NCBI GenBank assembly: GCA_015494735.1
Contig: WGAQ01000155.1
Location: 1-7,906, forward strand
DNA from: Caldifarciminota bacterium
Lineage (GTDB): Bacteria; Hydrothermota; Hydrothermia; LBFQ01; DSFT01
Direction: 5' to 3'
DNA length: 7,906 bases
Shown here: piece after piece, positions 1 through 5,787 of the stretch
Numbering within the stretch: position 1 is the first letter of the stretch
Layout: the number at the start of each line of letters is the position of its first letter
Program-made: the position numbers and the translations under genes
The notes under the pieces: model-generated
Told to the model about the DNA's origin: nothing
The model's database searches: none
The model's input: the letters and a program-made list of their open reading frames with translations, nothing else

Positions 1-507
1 ACTCTCCATAAAGACTGTTAACCGCTATCTGAATCTCCTTTCGATGGTGTTTCAGGTTTATCCGCTTCCCCCTTCCATTCCAGCGTGGGAACTGTCGTGA
101 GGAAGGCGCCGAAGGTCTATATCACGGACAGCGGACTGCTCTGCCATCTCCCTGGTATGTCTGACTGGAGAGAATTGTCGGAAAGCCCTTATCTGGGACC
201 TGTGGTGGAGACATTCGTATTCACCGAATTGCTGAAACATGCCTCCCTTCCAGGGGATGAAATCTTCTTTTACAGGACGAACGGCGGCACCGAAGTGGAT
301 TTCATCATTCGGCGGGGAAATACCCTCGTGGCAGTGGAGGTCAAAGCCACTTTCACCATTAGAAGAAGGGCTGAGAAGGCGATAAAGGAATCTGCCAAGA
401 AGCATCCCGAATTCCACTATGGCTATGTCTTCTATCTGGGGGACAGAGCGGGAAGTATGGGAGACAATGTCTTCGCAATTCCCGTCGCGGGGCTGCTTCA
501 GGGTTGA
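1..507 (+). pseudogene. DUF4143-type AAA ATPase, C-terminal part, frameshifted and cut by window edge
   Basis: This is the C-terminal part of the widespread ATPase family that joins an N-terminal AAA_14 domain to a C-terminal DUF4143 domain. The ATPase half (Walker A and B) would lie before base 1 and is not seen. Bases 2-73 read in frame 2 as a winged-helix-like stretch ending in VFQVYPLPP. From about base 70 the family pattern continues in frame 1 as FHSSVGTVVRKAPKVYITDSGLL. Frame 2 alone stops at 98-100, and frame 1 alone is closed by a stop at 19-21. The switch falls at a run of five C (68-72) and is explained by one missing base. The C-terminal domain keeps the PD-(D/E)XK-like pattern: E in VVETFVFTEL, EVDF, then VEVKA. 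It ends at TGA 505-507, overlapping the convergent reductase gene by 10 bases. The GTG at 85 is an apparent start created by the shift. The members' function is poorly known. Family call is firm; pseudogene versus sequencing error is open. Confidence 0.8.
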
Positions 508-1511
508 CGGTTTCTGTTCTTCAGAAAATAATCCAGTATGACCGGGGCGTATTCTTCGAAGCGGGGAGGGTCCCATCCCAGTTCCCTTCTGGCATTGGTG
601 CAATCGTATAGGGCATGCGTCTCGAAGTAGTCCAGGACCTGAGGAGGCATGGAGCCCTTGAGGGGAGGGAATTTGAGCAGAAATTCGAAGGTTCTGACGC
701 TGATGGAGAATCCCAGAATGCGCCTCCTTCCCAGCAGGTAATTGATCAGTCTGTAAATTTCGTGCAGGTTCATAGGGTCGGGGTCGGTCAGATGGTAGGT
801 CTTCGTCAGTTCCCGGGTCATGACTTTGAATATCCCTTCCACCACGTAATCCACAGGAACGATGTTGGGTTTCACTTCATCATTTCCCACGTAGGGGAGG
901 GGGAGCCAGAGGGGGAGTCTAGACAGGGCTTCCATAACGAAGTACGGTCCGTCGAACTTCTGAGTCTCACCGGTTCTGCTGTCTCCCACCACGATTCCCG
1001 GACGGATTATGCCCACCGGTAAATGGGAGAACTCTTCAACCACCACCTTTTCGGCGAGAAACTTGGTCTCTTCGTAGTAATTTTTGAATCCCTGTCCCTC
1101 ATCCAGTTCATCTTCCCTAACGATGCCCGTCCTGTCGCCGGAGACGTATGCGGTGGAGATGTAAGTGATATGACGCAGCAAGTCCTGACCATCGAGGAAT
1201 TTCATCACATTTCTGGTTCCGACGACGTTTACCCGGTATGCGGGCTCCCGCGGCGTTGCCAGGTCGTATATGGCGGCCAGATGGATGGCGTTTGTAATGC
1301 CTTCAGGGGCATCCTCCATTCCCAGATTATCCTCCGTGATATCGCCGACTATCAGGTGAATTCCTTCGGATTCCGGAAGAGTTCTGGCCATCTCGTAGAA
1401 CCTCTCTTCCACCAGAGCGTATATCTCATCGAAGGCTCCGGATTCCCTTATGAGCCGCATGAGTCTGCGGGCTATGAATCCGGGATAGCCTGTGATGAAT
1501 AGTTTACTCAT
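498..1511 (-). CDS. Extended SDR, NAD(P)-dependent reductase of the thioester/fatty-acyl reductase (NAD_binding_4) type
   Basis: A 337-residue cytosolic Rossmann-fold reductase or dehydrogenase. The N-terminal nucleotide-binding motif is TGYPGFIA (residues 7-14, the GxxGxxA form of extended SDRs). GDITEDNLGM (56-65) resembles the GDI/LG signature of thioester-reductase and fatty-acyl-CoA-reductase domains. HLAA (77-80), the STAYVSG strand (119-125) and the catalytic pair Tyr146-xxx-Lys150 are all present. IIRPGIVVGDSRTGE (168-182) is typical of the family. The C-terminal third is the substrate-binding part and ends in a helix after ELGWDPPRFEE. Length is normal. The ATG at 1511 is the first start after the upstream gene's stop, with a GGGCGGG stretch directly before it. 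The gap from the upstream glycosyltransferase is only 21 bases, so the two are probably co-transcribed, although a TATAAT sits in the gap. The substrate is unknown: a fatty acyl thioester, a sugar nucleotide or a sterol-like alcohol are all possible. SDR fold is certain; the subfamily is likely. Confidence 0.85.
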   Translation of the reverse strand: MSKLFITGYPGFIARRLMRLIRESGAFDEIYALVEERFYEMARTLPESEGIHLIVGDITEDNLGMEDAPEGITNAIHLAAIYDLATPREPAYRVNVVGTRNVMKFLDGQDLLRHITYISTAYVSGDRTGIVREDELDEGQGFKNYYEETKFLAEKVVVEEFSHLPVGIIRPGIVVGDSRTGETQKFDGPYFVMEALSRLPLWLPLPYVGNDEVKPNIVPVDYVVEGIFKVMTRELTKTYHLTDPDPMNLHEIYRLINYLLGRRRILGFSISVRTFEFLLKFPPLKGSMPPQVLDYFETHALYDCTNARRELGWDPPRFEEYAPVILDYFLKNRNRQP

Positions 1512-1521
1512 ACCCGCCCAA

Positions 1522-1527
1522 ATTATA
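1522..1527 (-). promoter_or_regulatory. Possible internal -10 element (TATAAT) before the SDR gene
   Basis: The minus strand reads TATAAT ten bases before the SDR ATG, inside the 21-base gap after the glycosyltransferase stop. A start site seven bases downstream would leave a three-base leader. No convincing -35 element is seen. It may be a secondary promoter or chance in an AT-containing spacer. Confidence 0.3.
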
Positions 1528-1532
1528 GGGTA

Positions 1533-3083
1533 TCAGGGCACATAGGTGTCCAGTATTATTGGAAGGTGAACCATGACGAAAGCATCGACGGACAGGGCGT
1601 GAAACACCAGAAGAACGGAAAACAGGGCTACCAGAAGGGAGATGATGCGCCATGAAAATAGAAGGGAAAGCAGGATGAACAACGTGGGAATGTTGTAAAT
1701 ATGGCGGGTCATAGATTCGTAGAATGGGACCTTCTGCGAGAACAGGGCCAGAACCAGCAGTGCAAAAGGAATAGCAGATAGAAGGAATAACCTATCCATC
1801 CCCCTCCTGATGGCATACCACACGAGCGAAAACATCATGAGGAAAAGGAAGAGCACATGGTCCCCTCTGGGTGTCATCAGGATGGAACCGAGATTCTCCG
1901 GTATGGTAACAGTTATATTCTTCCAGATAGTCTCGAAGGGAGATGAAAAGTGGTGAACATTCCCCCATGCGTACCTGTTCAACTTGTACCATACCAGAGG
2001 ATCCGAAAATTCGTGCCACAGATAGAAACTGAAAACCATTATTCCGGATATTCCCAGCGTTGCGTATACAGGGATTCTCAGAATCACAGATTTCACATCT
2101 TCCTTTCTCTTCAATGCTTCTATCAGATATACGAGCAGAAATGCCGGCAGGAAGAATGCAGACTGGAATCTGACAGCAGTAGCCACTCCGAGGGTCAGGA
2201 ATGCCGGAAAGTATCTTCCCGTCAGAAGGAAATATATCGACACTAAAAGGATGAATATGTTCAGAGACTCCGAATACGCCATGTAGAAGTGGACCGATGC
2301 GGGATAGGTGGCCATCAGGATTATAGTCCTGTACGAGACTTCCCTGCCGAAATAGCAACCGGTAATCAGGGCCAGGAGTATGAAGGTAAGCACTGCAAAC
2401 AGGGTACTGGTTATGACGAGTGCATATTCACCCTTCTGAATGACCTTCGCTATTATCTTTGACACGATGGGGTAGAGGGGAGGAAACTGGGGATTCTGTT
2501 TTCTATATGGATTACCATCGTATGTATATCCATGCCTGAATATGGCTCTGTACCATGCCCCATCCCACGCAAATCTATTGAACCTGCCAGAGCCATACAG
2601 TTCCACATATCCCACGCCGTGTAGCCTCACCTCCCCATACCTGTTCATCACATCCGTAAACGACTCGCTCCCATCCAGCCTCCTGAATCCCACCCCGGCC
2701 AGAGCCCATGGAAAATTATCTCCATCTACAGCCATTATCCGTATCCTGTGGGCACCTTCTGGAATCTCCACTTCGATCCTCTCCCACAGGGTCCAGGAAC
2801 CACCGCGAAGTACAACAGTATCCACCACCCTTCCATCTCCAAAAAGGACCATACGCACATTCCGATGGTACGGAGAGAATGCGTACATGGTAATACGGTC
2901 CACCTTCTGCCACGGAAAGTGCATATCCACTCTTTTCGAGGCCCTTACGTATGAAAATGCGTACTTGGACCTCTCCACGATTCTATCCAGCAATACTCGA
3001 TTAATAAACACATAGTGAACAGAGAATATCAACAATGCCCATAATACAAGGCAAAATTTGTCCCGAATATTTTTACAGTTCAC
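1533..3083 (-). CDS. PIG-V-like polytopic membrane glycosyltransferase (GT-C fold) with inserted extracytoplasmic beta domain
   Basis: A 516-residue integral membrane protein. One helix at about 10-30 is followed by a long loop, then roughly eight to ten hydrophobic segments between 221 and 500. The catalytic-loop motif is FAWDGAWYRAIFRHGY (171-186), with Asp174 in the place of the catalytic Asp of the PIG-V/GPI-mannosyltransferase II family. QFPPLYPIVSK (199-209) matches that family's FFPLxP motif. YPASVHFYMAYSESL (260-274) matches its YPxSxFxxxxYSES motif, and an Arg follows at 305. The family transfers a sugar, usually mannose from a polyprenyl-phosphate donor, outside the cytoplasmic leaflet. 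The first loop is unusually long: residues about 54-137 are beta-rich and resemble a carbohydrate-binding or jelly-roll domain. The start is GTG at 3083-3081; the overlapping ATG at 3085 runs straight into TGA. There is no Shine-Dalgarno, but TAAAAT ends six bases upstream, suggesting a leaderless mRNA. It precedes the SDR gene. Donor and acceptor are unknown. Confidence 0.78.
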   Translation of the reverse strand: MNCKNIRDKFCLVLWALLIFSVHYVFINRVLLDRIVERSKYAFSYVRASKRVDMHFPWQKVDRITMYAFSPYHRNVRMVLFGDGRVVDTVVLRGGSWTLWERIEVEIPEGAHRIRIMAVDGDNFPWALAGVGFRRLDGSESFTDVMNRYGEVRLHGVGYVELYGSGRFNRFAWDGAWYRAIFRHGYTYDGNPYRKQNPQFPPLYPIVSKIIAKVIQKGEYALVITSTLFAVLTFILLALITGCYFGREVSYRTIILMATYPASVHFYMAYSESLNIFILLVSIYFLLTGRYFPAFLTLGVATAVRFQSAFFLPAFLLVYLIEALKRKEDVKSVILRIPVYATLGISGIMVFSFYLWHEFSDPLVWYKLNRYAWGNVHHFSSPFETIWKNITVTIPENLGSILMTPRGDHVLFLFLMMFSLVWYAIRRGMDRLFLLSAIPFALLVLALFSQKVPFYESMTRHIYNIPTLFILLSLLFSWRIISLLVALFSVLLVFHALSVDAFVMVHLPIILDTYVP

Positions 3084-3089
3084 ATGTAA

Positions 3090-3095
3090 ATTTTA
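3090..3095 (-). promoter_or_regulatory. -10-like element of the glycosyltransferase gene, leaderless
   Basis: The minus strand reads TAAAAT, ending six bases before the GTG start at 3083. The usual seven-base distance from -10 to start site puts the first transcribed base on the G of GTG. This agrees with the absence of a ribosome binding site. No clear -35 is seen. It lies back to back with the ferredoxin promoter in an 88-base divergent region. Confidence 0.45.
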
Positions 3096-3130
3096 AGAAA
3101 CTCTCTAAATTCTTGCCAGAGTTATCCCGG

Positions 3131-3147
3131 AGAAAAACCTTTATAAT
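3131..3147 (+). promoter_or_regulatory. Promoter of the ferredoxin gene (TATAAT core)
   Basis: AGAAAAACCTTTATAAT ends 24 bases before the ferredoxin ATG. Read as bacterial, TATAAT at 3142-3147 is a perfect -10; it would start the mRNA near 3154, leaving a short leader that contains the ribosome binding site. No good -35 lies 16-18 bases upstream. Read as archaeal, the A-rich stretch plus TTTATAAT resembles BRE/TATA. That would start transcription near 3169 and leave the Shine-Dalgarno out of the mRNA, so the bacterial reading fits better. Confidence 0.55.
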
Positions 3148-3159
3148 TGTCAGCAAAAA

Positions 3160-3166
3160 GGAGGTG
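3160..3166 (+). promoter_or_regulatory. Strong Shine-Dalgarno of the ferredoxin gene
   Basis: GGAGGTG lies five bases before the ATG at 3172, a near-complete complement of the 16S rRNA 3' end. It fixes this start and predicts strong translation. It contrasts with the neighbouring genes on both sides, which have none. Confidence 0.8.
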
Positions 3167-3171
3167 GAGAT

Positions 3172-3432
3172 ATGGCGTACGTTATAACGCAACCCTGTAT
3201 AGGAACCAAGTCTGCCGAGTGTGTTCAGGTGTGCCCTGTGGATGCCATCCATCCCAGGCCCGATGAGCCCGATTTCGAGAGCGTGGACCAGCTCTTCATA
3301 GACCCCAACACCTGTATAGAGTGCGGCTCCTGCGCTTCCGTGTGTCCGGTGGGTGCCATCTACCACGAGAACGATGTCCCCGACGAGTGGAAGGACTTCA
3401 TAGAGAAGAACGCAGCATATTTCCAGCAGTGA
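3172..3432 (+). CDS. Ferredoxin, 7Fe type ([3Fe-4S][4Fe-4S])
   Basis: A soluble 86-residue electron carrier. The first cysteine group is C9-x7-C17-x3-C21-P and the second is C48-x2-C51-x2-C54-x3-C58-P. The seven-residue gap in place of C-x2-C-x2-C is the hallmark of 7Fe ferredoxins such as that of Thermus. There C9, C17 and C58 would bind a [3Fe-4S] cluster, and C21, C48, C51 and C54 a [4Fe-4S] cluster. The pseudo-symmetric CPVDAI and CPVGAI segments flank the clusters. The tail DVPDEWKDFIEKNAAYF is characteristic of the family. The loop between C21 and C48 is eight residues longer than in Thermus ferredoxin, a form common in other bacteria. Ferredoxins of this type accept electrons from 2-oxoacid oxidoreductases or feed reductive enzymes; no such partner lies here. 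The next gene starts 32 bases on, so the two may share a transcript. The identification is firm. Confidence 0.95.
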   Translation: MAYVITQPCIGTKSAECVQVCPVDAIHPRPDEPDFESVDQLFIDPNTCIECGSCASVCPVGAIYHENDVPDEWKDFIEKNAAYFQQ

Positions 3433-3439
3433 TGCTGTT

Positions 3440-3455
3440 GGGGGCGTGAGCCCCC
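3440..3455 (+). repeat. Perfect GC hairpin between ferredoxin and repeat-protein genes
   Basis: GGGGGC-GTGA-GCCCCC gives a six-pair all-GC stem with a GNRA-type GTGA tetraloop, seven bases after the ferredoxin stop. No T run follows (TGTTGAACC), so it is not a standard intrinsic terminator. It lies nine bases before the next ATG, where a ribosome binding site would normally sit. It could attenuate read-through, protect the ferredoxin mRNA end, or limit translation of the downstream gene. Confidence 0.65.
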
Positions 3456-3464
3456 TGTTGAACC

Positions 3465-5267
3465 ATGCTCTTCCTCGTTGGATTTCTCGAAGTATCGGAT
3501 ACCTTCTTCTTAAACAGAGCCCTGGAGCAGTACGGTCTAACCATCCAGGATCTGGGTTTTCGCAAGGACAGGGCTGATGAGACCTATTACAAGCCCCCCG
3601 GAGTAATAGAATCCTTCAGTAATCCCCTATACCTGTTCGATTTGATGAAATCCCTCCATAAGAAGCGCGAAATCCTGTCCCGGGCGGAACTGGGTTTGAA
3701 CGAGCACTTCAAGCTCTCCATAACCGGTCCCTACAGAATCATATCCCGTCAACTCCCCGAACTCCATCCCATCCTGCCCGACACCCTGAAAATCGATTCA
3801 TCGGACAGCGTGTCCACATCCATAACTTTACCCGATTCCCTGATTTACGCCCTCAGGAATTTCGTCCTCGCTGTGGATATGTGGGACTTCTATTACGGAA
3901 ACGCCATGGGCACCATCGGAAAGAAATCCCGCGACAGACTCCACACCTTCCTCGCAGAGTATCTGGAGGAAGATTCCGTGGGAATCATGAGGTTTCTGGA
4001 CGCCCACAATCTCGATTACGAGCCCTTTTTCGAGGACAGTCTGTACATAATCCTGGACAGTCTGCGCCTGAGGGACATGTTCTTTGGAAGCATGGTCCTG
4101 CTGGACGCATTCCTCCTCCTCAGGAATACCGCCATGTATCTGAAAGATTCCGCCATAAGTCTGAAACTCCAGAGTCCCCGCGGTCTCATAGTCATCGACA
4201 GCATAATCCCGGATGACTCTTTCCTCGTATTCATAGACACCCGTGGAGCCGACACTTACGAAGATATTCCGTGCGGTCGGGTGTGCGCGATACTGGACCT
4301 CTCCGGAAATGACATTTACAGCATGGAATTTCTCGCCATAGATGGAGGGAAGTTCCTGTTCGATGCAGATGGAATGGACAGGTACGAAAGGGTGCGGCTC
4401 TTCGGAGGGAGCATGCTGGGAATCTCCTACGTGGAGGATGCCTCCGGAGATGATTTCTACGATGTGGGGAAGTTCTCTCTCGCTGCCGCTGTCCTGGGAG
4501 TGTCCATATTCAGGGATGGAGGCGGAGACGATTTCTACAGGGGGGTCAACACATCCTTCGGATTCTCCGGTCTTATGGGACTGGCCGATTTCGTGGATTC
4601 GTCCGGGAACGACATCTATCAACTGGGCAGATACGAGGAGCACAGACCCCTATGGAGAAACGAATATGTGGCGATGGGCCTTGGATTTTCCATGGGGTAC
4701 AGGGAGCCGCTGGGGGGTGGACTCTCCGTATTCGAAGACGACGGTGGGAATGATGTCTATACATGCGGAACCTACTGTCTTGGTGCGGGATACTGGTACG
4801 GTACGGGACTCTTTCTGGATGTGAAGGGGAACGATAGATACGTGGGGACGGAGTACGGAGTGGGGGCGGGGATTCACCTCGCAAGTGGTGGATTCTTCGA
4901 TTTATCCGGAAGCGACATATACGTATTCAAGGCAGGCCCTTCTCTCGGAAGCGGGCACGACTGGTCCGTGGGAGTGCTTTACGACAGGGAAGGTAACGAC
5001 ATATATCACGTGTCGGGGGGGATAGGGAATTCCCTTTACAATTCCACGGGCATATTCATAGACGGTGGTGGAGACGATTCCTATTCCTTCACAGAGAAGG
5101 ACCTCTCCTGCGGGCAGGCGATGAAATCGAAGAAAGCCCGTGAGTACATGGGTATCGCTGTATTCGTGGATGTGGACGGAAAGGACACTTATCCGGAGGG
5201 GATGCCCTGCAGGAATGGCTCCACATGGCGCTCCGGTGATATAGGTATCGGGATAGACGGGGAATAA
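3465..5267 (+). CDS. Protein with twelve D-x-x-G-x-D-x-Y repeats, function unknown
   Basis: A 600-residue protein that I cannot assign to a named family. Residues 1-240 are non-repetitive, charged and mostly helical, with a hydrophobic patch at 205-220. Residues 257-576 carry twelve copies of D-x-x-G-x-D-x-Y. The closing Tyr are at 265, 285, 307, 332, 358, 385, 432, 459, 486, 514, 540 and 576, mostly 25-28 residues apart. Between motifs lie Gly-rich beta-prone stretches such as GLGFSMG and GVGAGI. The tail GIGIDGE looks like the first half of a thirteenth repeat. The pattern suggests a beta-solenoid or similar array; its regularly spaced acidic residues could bind Ca2+, by analogy with other Asp/Gly repeats (inference). 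Similar unnamed repeats occur in other bacterial proteins, by my recollection. The start at 3465 is the first ATG after in-frame stops at 3447 and 3459 and has no Shine-Dalgarno. MLFLVGFLEV could be a very short, non-basic export signal, so the location is uncertain. The gene is complete and intact. Confidence 0.75.
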   Translation: MLFLVGFLEVSDTFFLNRALEQYGLTIQDLGFRKDRADETYYKPPGVIESFSNPLYLFDLMKSLHKKREILSRAELGLNEHFKLSITGPYRIISRQLPELHPILPDTLKIDSSDSVSTSITLPDSLIYALRNFVLAVDMWDFYYGNAMGTIGKKSRDRLHTFLAEYLEEDSVGIMRFLDAHNLDYEPFFEDSLYIILDSLRLRDMFFGSMVLLDAFLLLRNTAMYLKDSAISLKLQSPRGLIVIDSIIPDDSFLVFIDTRGADTYEDIPCGRVCAILDLSGNDIYSMEFLAIDGGKFLFDADGMDRYERVRLFGGSMLGISYVEDASGDDFYDVGKFSLAAAVLGVSIFRDGGGDDFYRGVNTSFGFSGLMGLADFVDSSGNDIYQLGRYEEHRPLWRNEYVAMGLGFSMGYREPLGGGLSVFEDDGGNDVYTCGTYCLGAGYWYGTGLFLDVKGNDRYVGTEYGVGAGIHLASGGFFDLSGSDIYVFKAGPSLGSGHDWSVGVLYDREGNDIYHVSGGIGNSLYNSTGIFIDGGGDDSYSFTEKDLSCGQAMKSKKAREYMGIAVFVDVDGKDTYPEGMPCRNGSTWRSGDIGIGIDGE

Positions 5268-5282
5268 TCCGGGGATTTCCAT

Positions 5283-5298
5283 TAAAAGAGAGGAGAAG
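5283..5298 (-). terminator. Pyrimidine/T-rich 3' end of the tRNA transcript
   Basis: Directly after the tRNA the minus strand reads CTTCTCCTCTCTTTTA, a pyrimidine tract ending in four T. No separate hairpin precedes it, but the tRNA itself could serve as the upstream structure. Termination here is a plausible inference, not shown. Confidence 0.35.
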
Positions 5299-5386
5299 CG
5301 GAGGGAGTGGGATTCGAACCCACGAGGGGCTTTTGGCCCCTACGCGCTCTCCAGGCGCGCGCCTTCGTCCGCTCGGCCATCCCTCC
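5299..5386 (-). tRNA. tRNA-Ser(GGA)
   Basis: An 88-base intron-less class II tRNA. The acceptor stem is GGAGGGA (5386-5380) with TCCCTCC (5306-5300), followed by discriminator G73 at 5299; CCA is not encoded. The anticodon stem CGCGC/GCGCG encloses the loop CTGGAGA, with anticodon GGA at 5352-5350, which reads the serine codons UCC and UCU. A long variable arm (AGGGGC-CAAAA-GCCCCT core) and G73 are serine identity features. The T-arm is GTGGG-TTCGAAT-CCCAC. The D-arm begins GCCGAGCGG. The acceptor and T-loop look bacterial. It is convergent with the repeat-protein gene, whose stop lies 31 bases away. All stems pair perfectly, so the gene is probably functional. Confidence 0.97.
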
Positions 5387-5397
5387 GACGGATAGAA

Positions 5398-5403
5398 ATT
5401 TTA
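5398..5403 (-). promoter_or_regulatory. -10-like element of the tRNA-Ser gene
   Basis: The minus strand reads TAAAAT within CTTTAAAATTTC, ending eleven bases before the tRNA 5' end. A bacterial start site would fall four or five bases upstream of the tRNA. As an archaeal TATA box it would be too close, placing the start inside the tRNA. No clear -35 is present. Confidence 0.45.
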
Positions 5404-5478
5404 AAGGATTTCCCCCGCCGCATCCACCCATTTCCGGCACGAAATTCCAATGCCCACAAACCAATCGTTTACACTTCT

Positions 5479-5495
5479 TTCCGGAAGGTCCGGAA
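5479..5495. repeat. Perfect inverted repeat TTCCGGA-AGG-TCCGGAA
   Basis: Two seven-base arms, TTCCGGA at 5479-5485 and TCCGGAA at 5489-5495, flank a three-base centre, AGG. The site is short and symmetrical enough to be a protein-binding operator, or it could form an RNA hairpin with a tight loop. It lies about 290 bases before the oxidase operon. Confidence 0.5.
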
Positions 5496-5502
5496 TGGCA
5501 AA

Positions 5503-5547
5503 AATCCATGTCGAAATCTCCCTCTGCTCGAACAGGACATGTGGATT
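5503..5547. repeat. Imperfect inverted repeat with ten-pair stem
   Basis: AATCCATGTC at 5503-5512 pairs with GACATGTGGATT at 5536-5547, all ten bases, with a bulge at 5541-5542 or nearby (GACATG-T-GGATT against AATCC-ATGTC). The loop of 23 bases is pyrimidine-rich. As RNA it would form a stable stem-loop. There is no coding context, so it may be structural RNA, a relic of a mobile element or chance. Confidence 0.4.
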
Positions 5548-5737
5548 CCTCAGTCGTATCCCGCGGCGGTCATCTGAGTTTCACTATCGGAGCGAGATGC
5601 GTAAAGGGTTAGTCATTTTCAGTTTTTCCATGTGGCGCTCAGTTTGTCTGAACAAAACTTACATTTTTGCTATAAATTGTCGGCAATAAAATAATTTTAC
5701 CGTTCCATTCACCGCTAAAATTTCGATTACGTAGAGC

Positions 5738-5755
5738 AAATATCCTAAATATCCT
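5738..5755 (+). promoter_or_regulatory. Tandem perfect 9-bp direct repeat, candidate activator site
   Basis: AAATATCCT occurs twice in direct, uninterrupted succession, at 5738-5746 and 5747-5755. The junction between the copies is 41.5 bases upstream of the start site predicted from the TATAAT at 5775. That is the classic class II activator position, overlapping the -35 region, where no good -35 hexamer is found. This suggests control of the oxidase operon by a regulator that binds direct repeats. The regulator is unknown. Confidence 0.5.
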
Positions 5756-5774
5756 TCTTGTTAATAAGCAACAT

Positions 5775-5780
5775 TATAAT
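5775..5780 (+). promoter_or_regulatory. -10 element of the oxidase operon, leaderless start
   Basis: A perfect TATAAT is followed by seven bases (TTTCGGC) and then the ATG of the subunit IIa gene at 5788. The predicted first transcribed base is therefore the A of the start codon, which fits the absence of a Shine-Dalgarno for this first gene. An archaeal TATA box at this distance would not work. Confidence 0.55.
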
Positions 5781-5787
5781 TTTCGGC

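Larger units (their letters stand above)
5387..5787. other. 401-base intergenic region without a recognisable gene
   Basis: Between the tRNA-Ser and the oxidase operon I see no protein gene with a plausible start, codon pattern or family match on either strand. The first 250 bases are of mixed composition and contain two clear inverted repeats (5479-5495 and 5503-5547). The last 150 bases are AT-rich and hold the oxidase promoter with a tandem 9-bp repeat. A weak hairpin at 5641-5659 (AGTTTGT, loop CTGA, ACAAAACT with one bulge) is followed by TTACATTTTT and could end a short upstream transcript. A small RNA is possible, but none is recognised. Confidence 0.5.

Noticed and set aside
615..1502. 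Two plus-strand open frames (615-1022 and 1023-1502) opposite the SDR gene
   Set aside because: The minus-strand gene has all SDR motifs through this region; the plus frames show no motif.
1792..2358. 188-residue minus-strand frame within the glycosyltransferase
   Set aside because: It is an out-of-frame reading of the same strand, while the glycosyltransferase frame carries membrane helices and family motifs continuously.
3131..3147. Archaeal BRE/TATA reading of the ferredoxin promoter as proof of an archaeal host
   Set aside because: The implied start site would exclude the ribosome binding site, and the same reading fails for the tRNA and oxidase promoters, whose boxes are too close to the gene starts.
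3828..4643. Long minus-strand open frame (271 residues) inside the repeat-protein gene
   Set aside because: It is the antisense shadow of the D-x-x-G-x-D-x-Y repeats, whose biased codons suppress stops on the other strand. It has no family resemblance or start signal.
5307..5612. Plus-strand open frame of 101 residues beginning MGFEPTRG, and its minus-strand counterpart at 5282-5509
   Set aside because: Both run through the tRNA-Ser; the GFEPTRG start is the well-known false translation of a tRNA T-arm antisense. Neither has a ribosome binding site.
5450..5689. 79-residue plus-strand frame in the intergenic region
   Set aside because: No start signal, and its composition does not look coding. 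It crosses the inverted repeats and runs into the AT-rich promoter zone.
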